Assembly (NCBI GenBank): GCA_010909725.1
Contig: JAACMV010000019.1
Location: forward strand, 1-64,000
Reading direction: 5' to 3'
Length of the DNA: 64,000 nucleotides
DNA from: Picochlorum sp. 'celeri'
Taxonomy: Eukaryota; Chlorophyta; Trebouxiophyceae
Shown in pieces: positions 38,942-50,556 of the stretch (positions within the stretch are counted from its first letter, which is position 1; each line of letters begins with the position of its first letter). The notes beneath the pieces are model-generated. The model was given only the letters and a program-made list of their open reading frames with translations, ran no database searches and was not told where the DNA came from. A program made the position numbers and the translations under genes.

Positions 38942-41023
38942 ATGATGAAATCAACATTACAAGTAAGGAGCACAATGAGCCTGTATCGCCACCATAGAAG
39001 CCTGTGCAGCCTGGTGGGCTCCGGTGCCTGCAACAGGACCAGCAGCAAAGGGACCGCGAGAGTCTGTGAGAGAATTTTTTTGCATTGCAAAGGATCATAT
39101 AACAATTTACTTGGGTTAATGCTAAAAAATAAGGGACATATGGGGCGTTTCTGCTCTGTGCGAGGTTGTGCAGCTCAGACCCCCACAGCTGAGGCTGAAG
39201 TTGTGGCAGAGGAAGAAGCGCCCATGTTGACCCTGCAAGATCTGCCAACGAGTGACGAAAGCGATACGATGCTTAGAGTACGTCACAGTTGTGCCCATAT
39301 CATGGCCATGGCCGTGCAGAAATTGTTCAGGGGAGCACAGTGCACCATTGGTCCATGGATTGATCATGGGTTCTACTATGACTTTGCCATGGAAGAGCCA
39401 CTGACCAGAAAATCTCTGCCAAGAATTAAGAAGGAGATGCAAAAGATTATTAAGAAGAAACTCCCATTCGTTAAGGAGGAGGTGTCTGTTGAGGAGGCTC
39501 GTGCAAGGATTGAAGAAATTGGAGAGACGTACAAGTTGGAGATTTTAGACTCGATTGTGGCCAGGGATCCAAATGCGCCGATTACGATTTACCACATTGG
39601 AGAGCCTGGAGAAAAGGGATCATGGTGGGATCTTTGTGCGGGTCCTCATGTGGAGAACACGGGCGACATTGACCCCAATGCAATTAGTCTGGATGATGTA
39701 GCAGGTGCTTATTGGAGGGGGGATGAGGACAACGCCCAGCTGCAGAGAATATACGGTTGTGCATTTTCTAATGCTACAGAGTTGGAAGCGTATCATAAGA
39801 TTAGGGAAGAGGCTGCGAAGAGGGATCACAGGCAACTAGGAAAGGAGTTGGATCTGTTCTCCATCACAGATGACGTAGGGGGTGGTTTGGTATTTTGGCA
39901 TCCCAAAGGAGCCATGATTCGTCACACTCTGGAGCAGTTTTGGAAAGAAATTCATTTGAAGCAGGGCTATCAATTGTTATATACGCCTCATATTGCCAAG
40001 GTGGATCTTTGGAAAACATCTGGTCACTTTGATTTTTACAGCGAATCAATGTTTGATCAAATGGATGTCGAGGACGAAGAATACCAGCTTAAACCTATGA
40101 ATTGCCCATTTCATGTTGCAATTTATAAAGATGGTTATTATTCGTACAGAGACCTTCCTCTTCGATGGGCAGAACTGGGGACGGTTTACAGGTATGAGCG
40201 AAGTGGCACGATGCATGGCTTGTTCAGGGTCCGAGGTTTTACGCAGGATGATGCGCATATTTTCTGTCTCCCGGATCAAATTGCTCCGGAAATTGTTGGT
40301 GTATTGGATTTAATTGAGGAGCTGTTGTCCACGTTTGGTTTCTCCGAGTATGAGGTGAATTTATCAACAAGGCCAGAAAAGAGTGTAGGATCTGATGAAA
40401 TTTGGGACAAGGCAGAGGCTGCCCTCATCCAGGCTCTGGATACTAAAGGCTGGGGATATACCATCGATAACGGGGGAGGTGCATTCTATGGCCCGAAGAT
40501 TGATATCAAGATACGAGACGCGCTTGGCAGGCAATGGCAATGCTCAACCGTGCAGCTGGATTTCAATCTTCCAGAGCGCTTTGACATGTCATATATTACA
40601 CCAGAGAATACGAAAGAAAGACCCATAATGATTCACAGGGCAATCCTTGGGTCTTTAGAGAGATTTATGGGAATTTTGATCGAGAACTATGCAGGTGCTT
40701 TCCCTGCATGGCTTGCCCCAGTCCAAGTGTCCTTGCTTGCTGTCACCGATGCAGTCATGCCGTATGTAGAAGATGTAGCGAAAAAAATGAGGGAAGATGG
40801 AATTCGAGTGGAGACAGTTGGAGGAATGTCCATAGGTAAAGCAATTAGAAATGCAGAGAAGGCAAAAATACCCGTGATGTGTGTGATCGGAGAGAGGGAA
40901 GCAGAAGGAAACACCTTGTCTGTGAGAACGTATGCCAATGGTGAGATAGGAACCATGCCAGCTGATGCTGTCAGGGAAAAAGTCGCCAAGGCCGCACATG
41001 ACAGGACGCAAATAGAATTTTAG
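38942..41023 (+). CDS. organellar threonyl-tRNA synthetase
   Basis: 693 residues with a targeting region of about 90 residues. The editing domain has RHSCAHIMAMAVQKL (the HxxxH zinc site). The class II core has motif 2 RYERSG, and motif 3 in GSLERFMGILIENYAGAFPAW. The anticodon-binding domain closes the protein. The N-terminal TGS domain of cytosolic and most bacterial enzymes is absent, as in cyanobacterial-type ThrRS. Together with the leader this predicts a plastid or dual plastid/mitochondrial enzyme. The usual Met/Leu-rich region around residues 35-60 could mark the cleavage zone. There is no intron. Confidence 0.93.
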   Translation: MMKSTLQVRSTMSLYRHHRSLCSLVGSGACNRTSSKGTARVCERIFLHCKGSYNNLLGLMLKNKGHMGRFCSVRGCAAQTPTAEAEVVAEEEAPMLTLQDLPTSDESDTMLRVRHSCAHIMAMAVQKLFRGAQCTIGPWIDHGFYYDFAMEEPLTRKSLPRIKKEMQKIIKKKLPFVKEEVSVEEARARIEEIGETYKLEILDSIVARDPNAPITIYHIGEPGEKGSWWDLCAGPHVENTGDIDPNAISLDDVAGAYWRGDEDNAQLQRIYGCAFSNATELEAYHKIREEAAKRDHRQLGKELDLFSITDDVGGGLVFWHPKGAMIRHTLEQFWKEIHLKQGYQLLYTPHIAKVDLWKTSGHFDFYSESMFDQMDVEDEEYQLKPMNCPFHVAIYKDGYYSYRDLPLRWAELGTVYRYERSGTMHGLFRVRGFTQDDAHIFCLPDQIAPEIVGVLDLIEELLSTFGFSEYEVNLSTRPEKSVGSDEIWDKAEAALIQALDTKGWGYTIDNGGGAFYGPKIDIKIRDALGRQWQCSTVQLDFNLPERFDMSYITPENTKERPIMIHRAILGSLERFMGILIENYAGAFPAWLAPVQVSLLAVTDAVMPYVEDVAKKMREDGIRVETVGGMSIGKAIRNAEKAKIPVMCVIGEREAEGNTLSVRTYANGEIGTMPADAVREKVAKAAHDRTQIEF

Positions 41024-41045
41024 AATTTACAGGTATAACGAAACA

Positions 41046-41798
41046 TTACTCTTCATCTGGCCTTTCCTGGTTCTCCCAGGTAGCGGTCCACTGTTTATCG
41101 TAGAATGTTGCCTCGTCGATCAAATTCTTGATCGAATCAATATCAGCAACATTTCTGACAAACAGCACTCCAAAGACGCAAATGTGAAGGGCAATCTTGC
41201 CCAAGAAACTCTCCTGCTGATCAATCAACCCAGCACCTGTCAACTTGTCGACAAAGATAGCCAACACATATCCCAACATGGCAGCCCTTCCGTTGAGCTT
41301 TTCAGCCTCTGGGAGATGGAAACGTCTCACCCATGCCCACCATGGAATCTCAGCTGTATCGAACAGAACTGGCTCCTCGTTGGTGGAAGGAATTGGGGTG
41401 TCTTCTAAGAGCTTCCTACGAGCCATCTCGGCATCAATCACAAGGTCCCAATCAATTTCACCGTCAGATCCTTTGAATGCGGCACTCTTCAAATCCCATC
41501 TTCCGTTAGACCATCTGTAATCTCTGAATTTTCCATCTTCAGTGATCTGCATGACTGGTCCAGAGATCTCTACACCCTCAGCCATGGCCTTGAACTTGTC
41601 AGAGGCATCCTTACCTGCAGCGGCAGCTCCAGAAAGGGTTCCTCCTCGCTCCAGTGGAGAAGGTTTGCGCTCTTTCACGGCGGTGTTGCCATTGTCATCC
41701 GCATCAGCGCGCACAATGACGCGGTTCACTCTGGAACCAGTCACACGGACAACTCTCTGGTGGCTTGGTGCCCCCTTCAACGCAATGGATCGCTGCAT
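41046..41798 (-). CDS. LIL3: light-harvesting-like protein LIL3
   Basis: 250 residues from ATG at 41798. The basic transit peptide (MQRSIALKGAPSHQRVVRV) ends near VIVRADADD. The middle holds ITEDGKFRDYRWSNGRWDL. The membrane part has IPWWAWVRRFHLPEAEKLNG followed by RAAMLGYVLAIFVDKLTG, the chlorophyll a/b-binding-like helix, and a second helix (GKIALHICVFGVLFVRNV). It ends with IKNLIDEATFYDKQWTATWE. This is LIL3, a thylakoid protein that holds geranylgeranyl reductase and protochlorophyllide oxidoreductase for chlorophyll and tocopherol synthesis. To my knowledge it is confined to the green lineage. A 5'-leader intron (about 41953-41808) is likely because an acceptor lies 9 nt before the ATG. 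Confidence 0.92.
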   Translation of the reverse strand: MQRSIALKGAPSHQRVVRVTGSRVNRVIVRADADDNGNTAVKERKPSPLERGGTLSGAAAAGKDASDKFKAMAEGVEISGPVMQITEDGKFRDYRWSNGRWDLKSAAFKGSDGEIDWDLVIDAEMARRKLLEDTPIPSTNEEPVLFDTAEIPWWAWVRRFHLPEAEKLNGRAAMLGYVLAIFVDKLTGAGLIDQQESFLGKIALHICVFGVLFVRNVADIDSIKNLIDEATFYDKQWTATWENQERPDEE

Positions 41799-42392
41799 TT
41801 CAATATTCTGCAATAAAAATAATAGCACACTTAGGTACTGCCTCAACATACAGCTTTGGGGAACACACCCCAACAAAGAACCCAGCCGCTCAGATAAAAC
41901 ATTGCTTGTCTACACCTCAGACAGCCGCATTGTGCACAGCCGATACCCCATACCTTAATGTGAAGCCTAAAGAGAAAATTTACTATCAAACCATTGGAGA
42001 ATGCGGGCACAGCAGGCAATATAGACCATCTTATCCACCAACGCTATCCGGATGATGCTGTCTGATCGAATAATCGAAATCGATAGTCATGTCCCATCAC
42101 ATGGGTGACTGTGTGGGAGAACCGTGATTCTATCGGCGTTCTGATCAGATCTTCCCACTCTTCATTTCATTGATGGGAGGGTTGAATTGTGACGCGATAA
42201 TACCCAGGAAACTCGTTGCGCCTGCTGGATGCTGTTCGATTGCATTCTCCGTGATTCTGAATGCACTTTTTAAAAATTTTTGATACGCACTTCTGGCATT
42301 GTCTGTTAGATAGGTCCCTGGCGATTGAAACAGTCAGCTTGACGGAAGAAACATAGTTATCTGAGAGCATTTAGGCAATTTCATCATTCAAA
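41799..42392. other. divergent region LIL3/KAS I
   Basis: About 600 bp shared by two plastid-protein genes transcribed apart. It contains the presumed LIL3 leader intron. No other gene is recognised. Confidence 0.5.
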
Positions 42393-44048
42393 ATGCAATT
42401 GACAACCAGTAAAGTGACAAACAAAGCTTCATTTGCCTCTTCAAGAGGTCAAAGAGTCAATGTGGCTAAAGGTACGTGTGCAGTCACATGCTCAGCGAAC
42501 TTCCACTCTGGCTGTCCTCTGGCGACGCGGTGAATATTGCTGCTGCTGTGCATCTCAAATGATTTTAAATTACATAAAATCGCTTTCGATACCAAATGTG
42601 CCACAATATGTGGAAATTTGTCTCGGAGCGGTCGTCGACACATCCTGGAATCTGTTGTGTTGATTTTGCCTCCCCGTGCGAGGCCTTGCGGCTTATCAAA
42701 CTCACGACTAACAAGATAAATGGTTTTATATACTTCAGGAAGAAAAGTGTGTGTTGTTCGCGCTGCCGCACAGGCTGATCCAAAGAAGAGGGTGGTGGTG
42801 ACAGGAATGGGCATTGCTTCAGTGTTTGGAAATGACTATGACACCTATTACAATCAGTTGCTTGAAGGTGTATCTGGTGTGGATCACATTACTCGCTTTG
42901 ATGCATCCGAATTTCCAACCAACTTCGCCGCCCAGATCAAGGATTTTGACAATGAGGGTCTGATTGACAAGAAGAATGCTCGTCGATATGATGACTGCCT
43001 CTCATACACCATGGTGGCCGGTAAGAAGGCTCTCCGTGACGCTGGTATTGAGAAGGAAGGAAATCCAGAAGGGTACGAGAAGCTTGACAAGTCGAGAGTC
43101 GGCGTGCTCATCGGTTCCGGTATGGGAGGACTCCAAGTTCTCCAGGACGGAGTGACCAACCTGGTGCAGAAAGGATATAAGAAGATGAGTCCTTTCTTTA
43201 TCCCATATGCCATCACTAACATGGGTGGAGGATTGCTGGCCATCGATCAAGGGCTGATGGGTCCAAATTACTCCATCTCCACTGCCTGTGCCACTGCCAA
43301 CTATGCCTTTGTGGCAGCAGCAAACCACATCCGTAACGGAGATGCAGATGTCATTGTCGCTGGTGGTTCCGAGGCTCCAGTCATCCCAATTGGATTGGGA
43401 GGATTCGTGGCATGCCGTGCTCTCTCCCAGCGCTGCGACGAGCCACAGCGTGCTTCCAGACCATGGGACAATGACCGTGATGGATTTGTCATGGGTGAGG
43501 GAGCTGGAGTGTTGGTCTTGGAGAGCTTGGAGCACGCACAGGCCCGTGGAGCTACAATCTTGGCAGAATACCTCGGAGGGGCCTTGACCTGCGATGCACA
43601 TCACATGACAGACCCCCACCCAGATGGTCTGGGAGTGTCAACTTGCATCGAGTTGGCTCTCAAGGATGGCAACATTGACAAGGATGCTGTCAACTACATC
43701 AACGCTCATGCGACATCGACTCTTGTAGGAGATAAAGCCGAAATCAAGGCAATTAAGAAGGTATTTTCTCCAGACCAGCTCAAGAACACCAAACTGAATG
43801 CCACGAAGAGTATGATTGGACACTGCCTTGGAGCTGCAGGAGGCATGGAAGCCATTGCCACCATCCAGGCAATCCGAACAGGATACGTCCATCCAACCAT
43901 CAACCACGAGTCCCCAATCGAAGAAGTGCATGACATGGACGTTGTACCAAATGCCAAGGCCCAGCACGAGATCAATGTGGGCATCTCCAACTCCTTTGGA
44001 TTCGGAGGACACAACTCTGTAGTCGCATTCGCTCCATTCCGCGAGTAG
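42393..44048 (+). CDS. KAS1: 3-oxoacyl-[ACP] synthase I (KAS I type), plastid
   Basis: Exon 1 (42393-42471) gives the transit peptide (MQLTTSKVTNKASFASSRGQ). Exon 2 (42739-44048) starts in RKVCVVRAAAQADPKKRVVV. The total is 462 residues. The catalytic triad is visible: Cys in STACATANYA, His in NAHATST and His in SMIGHCLGAAGG. The glycine-rich GFGGHNSVVAF closes the fold. The enzyme elongates acyl-ACP by Claisen condensation with malonyl-ACP in plastid fatty-acid synthesis. The intron is 267 bp (GTACGT...TTCAG) and splits the transit peptide from the mature part. Confidence 0.96.
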
Positions 44049-44076
44049 AATCATTCCTCTTCTTAACTAAATGTAA

Positions 44077-44619
44077 TTAATTATCAGTAACAGCATATCT
44101 AGGATTAATTTTCTTCAACGATTTCGTCACGTTCGCAGAAACACCGATGTCGGACCCTTTGGGGCCCACCATGGCAGAGCGCCGAGCCAAGTCTTGCTTG
44201 GCTGTACAAGAATCCTCTTCTAGATCAACCACAACGATCGGCCTCGCACTCGCCCCGACAATACCCTGCGACGCCCGTTTTATAAACGACGCACTAAACC
44301 GTGATCCCAGCATCCCCTCGTGACTCTGTGTCTGTTGATGCTCCATCTCTCTCTTCTGGTGCAGTCTATACCGACGAAACCCTCTCCAAGTGAAAAACAC
44401 TGCCACAATAAAAAAGCTCCCGATGATACCAATCACAACCCAAAACCACCATCGATGCTCTAGATCCTCTTCATCATCCCCCAAAATATCATCAATGATT
44501 GGAAGCGGCACTTTTATATCGACACCCTGTGCCAAACACTCCGTCACCAGCCCCCCCTTGTTCCTCCAACCAAAGGGCAATAGAATACCCAACAACCATA
44601 GGGCAGCTATCCCTCCCAT
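44077..44619 (-). CDS. single-pass membrane protein of unknown function
   Basis: 180 residues. The hydrophobic start (GGIAALWLLGILLPFG) may be a signal peptide. A short lumenal or outside part follows, then a clear membrane helix (WWFWVVIGIIGSFFIVAVFF) flanked by a basic WRGFRRYRLHQKR stop-transfer stretch. The remaining about 90 residues are polar and probably cytosolic. No family is recognised. The stop codon lies 29 bp from the KAS I stop codon. Confidence 0.6.
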   Translation of the reverse strand: MGGIAALWLLGILLPFGWRNKGGLVTECLAQGVDIKVPLPIIDDILGDDEEDLEHRWWFWVVIGIIGSFFIVAVFFTWRGFRRYRLHQKREMEHQQTQSHEGMLGSRFSASFIKRASQGIVGASARPIVVVDLEEDSCTAKQDLARRSAMVGPKGSDIGVSANVTKSLKKINPRYAVTDN

Positions 44620-44900
44620 GGCAATATTATATGACTATATAATATATACGTGAACAGAACCCTGCCAATGCTGACATGCCATGTTTCAGGAATAAATAAA
44701 ACAAAAGAAATGCCGTCAGCAGGCCTTGCTTGCGATGGAAAGCCCCCAGAGATTGGCTCTGCCCAGATCTGGGCTGACATTGCTCAAGCATAGACCCGTA
44801 CATTTCATTCGAAATTTTAAATATATTGAGACAAAGAGATGGATGGATGCCCATGTGCAGAATAAAGTGCGATTGAGACTAGACGAGAGTCAGTTACGCC

Positions 44901-46112
44901 ATGTCCGAAACGGATGGGGAAACTGCTGCTACGACAGCACCTACTATTGGTGAATGGATATGGGATTCTATTCTGGGGGTGGTGACGTCGTCATGGATCA
45001 GCTATTGGAGTCCTGAGCCAGAGTTGAGGAAGAAATTTCCAAAGAGGCACAGTGATTTCAGGGATTCAACGCCTCCATCGATTGATGATGTTGTGGAAGC
45101 ATACAAATTGCACGTTAAAGAGAAGAGGTGGACGTTTGGGTTGTTGGAGATGTGGAATCCGAAGGCAAAGTATGTGAAACATGCTGTGCATGTTCCTTGT
45201 TGGGACTCGTTCAGGCTGAATCCGTTCGCATGGCGAGGTGTGTGGTTCGGGAGGACGTGGAATGAGTGCTTGTTTACGGGTTTTAGGCAGATGCGCTGGG
45301 CTAGAGCGACGTACTCTGGGGCACTAGGGAAGGAGTATGTTATGCCAGTGTATGAGGTTGGTCGCCATGGGTATCTATCTGATATCAGGGCTCTGTTTGG
45401 GCTGTACTGCGGCATGTCCTGCGTGCTTTCCTGTGGGATAGGTCAGGTGTTCAGCCTGTGCGGAAATTTAGGCTGCAATTTCGGCGCTTGGTACTCGTGT
45501 CACTCGAGGGAAAAGCTCAGGAGGAGGTATCAACTGCCATCAGCGTTTTGCTTACCCCCGGGCATTGACGATTTCCTCGTACATTTCTTCTGCTTTTATT
45601 GCTCCAGTCATCAGGAGATGAGGGAGTTGGCGGTGAGGGGAGTGGACGGTCCAGGAGCGCACATTTTAGATGTCTGCCCAGAGAGCTATGAGAAGGCTCC
45701 TGGCATTGCCAAGGCAATGGAGGAGAGGGCTGCGATACGAAATTCGATGATAGATCGGCCTCCTGATATATTCAAGTCTCGAGTGCCATATGAATCTACG
45801 AGACGGGCTCTCATGGCGAGATTAGAACAAGGATTTCACTCCACTGCCGTGAACACATATGATACTGTGAAGCAAACACTGCTCTTGCAACGAGAATCTT
45901 GCAATGCCTTGGGGTGGTCTCCGGCATGTAGCAAAGCCCCTCAGATCCAAACTATGAAGAGAACTCAATCCGACCCCATCATCGGGGCAACGACCAAAGC
46001 GAGACTGGAAGTGGCCAATGTCTACGGCCCTTGCTTTTTGAGGGCATCAGAGGACGCCCTCCGAGAAGAGGCGGATTCAGGAGCCTCGAAGGCGTGGTCA
46101 CTCGCATTCTAA
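44901..46112 (+). CDS. PLAC8-family cysteine-rich protein
   Basis: 403 residues. The central part carries the PLAC8 signature: CGNLGCNFGAWYSCHSREKL, RRRYQLP, then DDFLVHFFCFYCSSHQEMRE. Two hydrophobic stretches (LFGLYCGMSCVLSCGIGQVF and DFLVHFFCFYC) suit a membrane association. PLAC8 relatives act in cell size control, metal (cadmium) resistance or calcium handling, depending on the member. The N-terminal about 150 residues, Trp-rich, and the C-terminal about 130 are outside the domain and unassigned. No targeting peptide is obvious. Confidence 0.8.
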   Translation: MSETDGETAATTAPTIGEWIWDSILGVVTSSWISYWSPEPELRKKFPKRHSDFRDSTPPSIDDVVEAYKLHVKEKRWTFGLLEMWNPKAKYVKHAVHVPCWDSFRLNPFAWRGVWFGRTWNECLFTGFRQMRWARATYSGALGKEYVMPVYEVGRHGYLSDIRALFGLYCGMSCVLSCGIGQVFSLCGNLGCNFGAWYSCHSREKLRRRYQLPSAFCLPPGIDDFLVHFFCFYCSSHQEMRELAVRGVDGPGAHILDVCPESYEKAPGIAKAMEERAAIRNSMIDRPPDIFKSRVPYESTRRALMARLEQGFHSTAVNTYDTVKQTLLLQRESCNALGWSPACSKAPQIQTMKRTQSDPIIGATTKARLEVANVYGPCFLRASEDALREEADSGASKAWSLAF

Positions 46113-46140
46113 AAATATTTATTGGTTTAAGAAATGAATA

Positions 46141-48169
46141 ATGCATAAGAAAAAGGCTTCGTTAGTTCCTTTGATTAACGAAGAAGATCTGCCGAGCGAT
46201 GACCAGCAGGTTGTCGGGTCTCCGATGAAGAGCGTGAATAGCGCATCAAGTCCGTCCTTATTGCTTCCTGGGGACTCGGATACGAATTCATATTTTGTTT
46301 CACCCCAAAAACTGTTGACGAGACGGTCTCAGAGGATACAGACACATTTGTACGTCCATTTTGTCTACAATGTTTTCTTGTGTCGCACGTGGGTGGGTGT
46401 TGCGTTCCGTGGTCGTTCTTAATTGGAATGGGTTTACTTCATACATGTAGGTCAGAGGCGAAGAGCTTGCCTGAGCCCGGTTCCGAGCATGGTCCTGGGG
46501 GAAGATTGGATGGCCTGTCTCCCACTTCCCAGTCACATGACGATGCATGCACCTTGGGGTCACCAATTGGGACACTTTCTGTGCAGAAATCTTCTGGTAG
46601 TTCTTTCAGAGGTGGTGTGAAGATGTGTGTGGATGGGAGAGCTGCAAGTGTGAGCCTGACGAGCGAGTCTGTGTTTATCAAGTACAATGGCAATGGTTCA
46701 TTGGTGTCGTGCTGTTTGGGGGTTGGGAACGAGGATATTCCATTTAGCGAGATTGTCTCTACAGAGTTGAAGGGGCAGCGAAAGTCGAAATGGTTGGGAT
46801 CTCCATTTGCAGAGAATGTCTATGAACTGCACGTGTATTCATTTGCACGGGCAGCAAGCAAGCCATCTGTGTGGCTGCCTAGGACGATAGTGTTTTCTAG
46901 CCCAGCCGAGAAATTGATTGAATCGTGGAAGCAGGGAATCGACGAGTCTCTCGCCAAAGTTTCTGATCGCCGCCCAAAGGTGTTGTTGGTATTGATAAAT
47001 CCCTTTGGTGGGAAGAAGAAGGCCTCCTCCGTGTATGATGAGGTAGTGGCCCCGGTGTTTACTAGAGCTGGGATAAAGGCATCTCCTTTGGTCACGAAAT
47101 GCAGTGGAGATGCTCGGGAAACGATTGCGAATTTGTCAATACCAGAGTTGGAGCAATTGGATGGCATTGTTGCTGTGGGCGGGGATGGTTTATTTCATGA
47201 AATAGTGAATGCATTGTTAGAAATTCGATCGAGACAAGGGGACTCGTCTCATGTTGCAAGCAAGATACGAGTCGGCCATATTCCAGCGGGGTCAACGGAT
47301 GCAGTTGCATGCACGCTCAATGGGACACGATCTGCATTCACTGCAGCCATGCATGTTGCCCTTGGGGACGGTGTGCCGTTGGATGTTCTTCGAATAGACT
47401 CAGAGGAAGGAAAGACAGAATTTGCGGTTAGTATGGCTAGTTACGGTTTCATGGGTGATCTGATGGAAGCCAGTGAGAAGGTGAGGTGGATGGGTCCTGT
47501 GCGGTATGAGATTGTTGGTGCCAGAATGTTGGCGGCTAATAGGTCATACCATGCGCGAATAGAATATCTTCCAGCCCCAGAGGTACGTTGTGAGATGTCG
47601 CTCAATACTAGGAGAGGTATGTTATCAAACTTTTGTGTAGTTGCTCAATGCAGGATCACCCAAGCCTATCATCTCGTGTGTGCACAAGCAACTGCTTGAT
47701 TTGCTCTCAATCCTCACATAGTAGACTAAACTCGGCGAATAAGAGTTTTTCATATCACGCTAAAGAAAGTCTGACCCGACTGCCCGAGGAGTGGAAGGTA
47801 GTTGAAGGAGATTATGCCGGAATCATGCTGGTCATCATGCCATGCCGATCCGAAAAGTCGTCCAAGGGAGTTGCCAAGTATGGCCACTTGAGCGACGGTA
47901 ATATTCACCTTGTGATGGTGAAGAGGTGCTCGCGATGGCAATATTTGAGGTTTTTGATGAGCTTATCCTCCAACGGGCTGGAGGCTGGAACAAGCAGTGA
48001 GTTTGTTGATGTTGTGCATGCTGTTGCAGTGAAGATCACGCATTCGCGAAATACAGAGGAGAACAGCACATGGAATATTGACGGCGAATTGATGAAATCA
48101 AATGGTATTGTGGCGGAAACGCACCGCGGCGTGATTCAAGTTTTTGCAAGAGGGGTAGAACATATTTAA
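46141..48169 (+). CDS. CERK: ceramide kinase-like lipid kinase
   Basis: Exons 46141-46349, 46451-47582 and 47654-48169 join in phase to 618 residues. A PH-like region (about 105-220) precedes the DAGK/sphingosine-kinase catalytic domain (PKVLLVLINPFGGKKKA, then GDGLFHEIVNALLE). The start of exon 3 supplies CTSNCLIC, the CxxxCxxC motif that is typical of ceramide kinases, and this appears only if the 71-bp second intron is removed. The family phosphorylates ceramide or long-chain bases and controls cell death and membrane signalling. The N-terminal about 100 residues are Ser-rich and disordered. Confidence 0.88.
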
Positions 48170-48185
48170 AACAACAACAATGCAA

Positions 48186-50332
48186 TTAATTTCCTCCCAT
48201 TTCTGCCATGAACTTTTCGTACTCACTTTGAACGTTACTTTCATTTGGCCCCCCTTCCTCTGGAGGAGGCGGAGGAGGTGGCTCCTCCTCTGGCAATGGC
48301 GGAGGTTCCTCCTCTGGCATCGGTGGTGGTGGGGGTAATTCTTCCTCAGGCAGGGGTGGAGGCTGCTCGTAGTACTGGCCATATTGGTACTGATCCGCCA
48401 TGTACGTTTGCTGAGGAGCATAGCCAGACACAGGGTATCCTGGTTGCCCATACCCTCCATATACGGGTTGTTGTGGGGGCACTGCATGGTATCCACCTTG
48501 AGGCTCTCTGCCAAACGCTGCACGTCCAGAGGACGAACGGTCTCTATTGTCTGCTAGCCTGACTACGAGTGGACGTCCCATGGGATCAAATCCAAGAAAA
48601 CCGTTCATATTAGCGATGGCAGCCATTGCCTGTCTTGGATCCCCCATGACTACAAATCCAAATCCCTTGGAGGCATGAGTCTCCCTATCATACACAACTT
48701 TTGCCGATAAGACCTGCCCGCATCGTTCAAATTCTCTCTGTAGTGTAACACCATCAATATGAGGTGGAATACCAGAAACAAACAACTTGCAATCAGGAGG
48801 ATGGTCATCTTCTGGCTGCCTTCTCCTCTTCTCAAAAACTCCCTTTTGTCTAACAGCAATCTGTCTATCATGGACCATTTTGCCATTCATCGCCTCGACA
48901 GCCTTGGCAGCCATACTCTCTTCAGTGAAGTGAACAAAGCCAAAACATCTATCCCCGCCTGACGAGTCCTGCTTCACTTGAGCAAGAGTCACAGTGCCAA
49001 ATGGTTCAAACATGGCTTTCAAGGTGGCATCGTCAACACTGGGAGATAGATTGCCAATCCAAACTTTCAAAGTATCGGGCCCATGATTTTTATTATTATA
49101 TCCTAATCCAACGCGATTCGCTCCTGTCGTTTGGGCTCGAGGGTCGGTGCCTCCTAGAGACTCCATAAAGCTCTTATACTCTTCGTCATTTTTCAGAGCC
49201 TCCCCAGGATTCATTCGAGCCAAATCTCGAGCATATTGCTCTTCAACCTTTTCTTGAATAGCATCAGGTAATCTATAAACGTCCAGTTGCTTCTGTGGGC
49301 AGTCTATCTGCCTGTGTCCAGGATCTCCACATAAATGACAGCCCGTGTCTTCTTTCAGAGTTCCATTGATCAGTGCCAGCTCTCTCAACTGAGCCTTTTT
49401 ATGCTCGTTGAGCTCTTCATCTACAGGAACTAACAATTTCTCAATCATTTCTGCAGCCTTGTCGACATCCTCCTGTCGATCTCCTGTGATGAGAACATGC
49501 AACTCCTCATCATCCTGACTAGAGTACTTTTGAGCCCTAGATGCTCCATCCTTCACACTTCCCTTTCCGCGAATGGCGATTCTGGTATTCGTCTCTTCTT
49601 GCATCCTCTTTTGCGTGTTACCTCGAGGACCGATGATCAATCCAATAAAATTCGCATCAGGGTATTCTTTGTATGGAATGAATATTTTCCGAGATTTCTT
49701 CTCTGGTCTGTAGTCTGCTGGCGGTTTAAATGTCTCATCCCGTTTCAAAAGCTCTTCAATCATCTCATTACGCTTTCTCGTAAGCTTCTCCTTCATCCGC
49801 ACCTCCCTCGTATTCAACCGCACACCCTGAGAGTCATAAATTGGAGGAGGACTTGGCGACCGCTCATGCTCTGGCCTCGTATCCTCCACCCCTTGCCTAA
49901 TTTTCCTATCAATCTCTGCCAACTCTTGGTGCATACGCACTATTTCTGGATCCCCAGATACATGGCGCCCCGTCAGAGCAGGCGGAAGAACAACCTTGAT
50001 CCCATTTGAGAGCACAATCTCACCAGGAAACAGCATAATTTCCTTCCCATTCGCCTGTCCACCAGTACTCGCTGCATCATTACTTTCTTCAATAGGCTCC
50101 CATCGAGATTTACGCTTCTTCTTACGCTTCCGGCCCCGGTCTTCCGCGTTCACGACAGACTCGGCCTTCACCTGCTGCCCGGCTTCCGGAATTGGACCCC
50201 ACCGAAACAGGGAGCTGCACCATGTGTCAAACATATTAAATGATACCATTCGAATGGAGAAGCATGCAAGCACTGAAACAGTCCGTACCTTGCCGTATTT
50301 GCAGATTTACGTCTTCTTCCTCTGGCAACCAT
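48186..50332 (-). CDS. SF1: splicing factor 1 / branchpoint-binding protein, with two RRMs
   Basis: Exon 1 (50332-50289) and exon 2 (50214-48186) give 690 residues. A U2AF-ligand motif is near the N-terminus (RKRKKKRKSRWEPIEES). The helix-hairpin and KH-QUA2 core has FIGLIIGPRGNTQKRMQEET. One CCHC knuckle is CHLCGDPGHRQIDC. Two RRMs follow (VWIGNLSPSVDDATLKAMF and CFGFVHF; then LFVSGIPPHIDGVTLQREF and KGFGFVVM). The C-terminus is Pro/Gly/Tyr-rich with PPPLPEEE repeats. SF1 recognises the branch-point sequence in early spliceosomes. Plant SF1 carries one RRM to my knowledge, so a second one is unusual. Another SF1-like paralogue cannot be excluded. Confidence 0.9.
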
Positions 50333-50556
50333 GACGCAGCGCACGAATGAATGCCAATACAATTGTCCTGAAATTTTAAGAAAAAATTCTATGCAATAAT
50401 GGAACAAGGCATGGAGTATTTGAGCAACAAATGGCATTCTTCAATTTTTGCATTCGAAATAAGAAACAAGTTGCATGCTGCGGCCGATTCAGTGGGTGAT
50501 GTTGACAAGAAACTGTCCCGTGAAGACTCTATATTTCATAATAAAGTAGAAATAAC

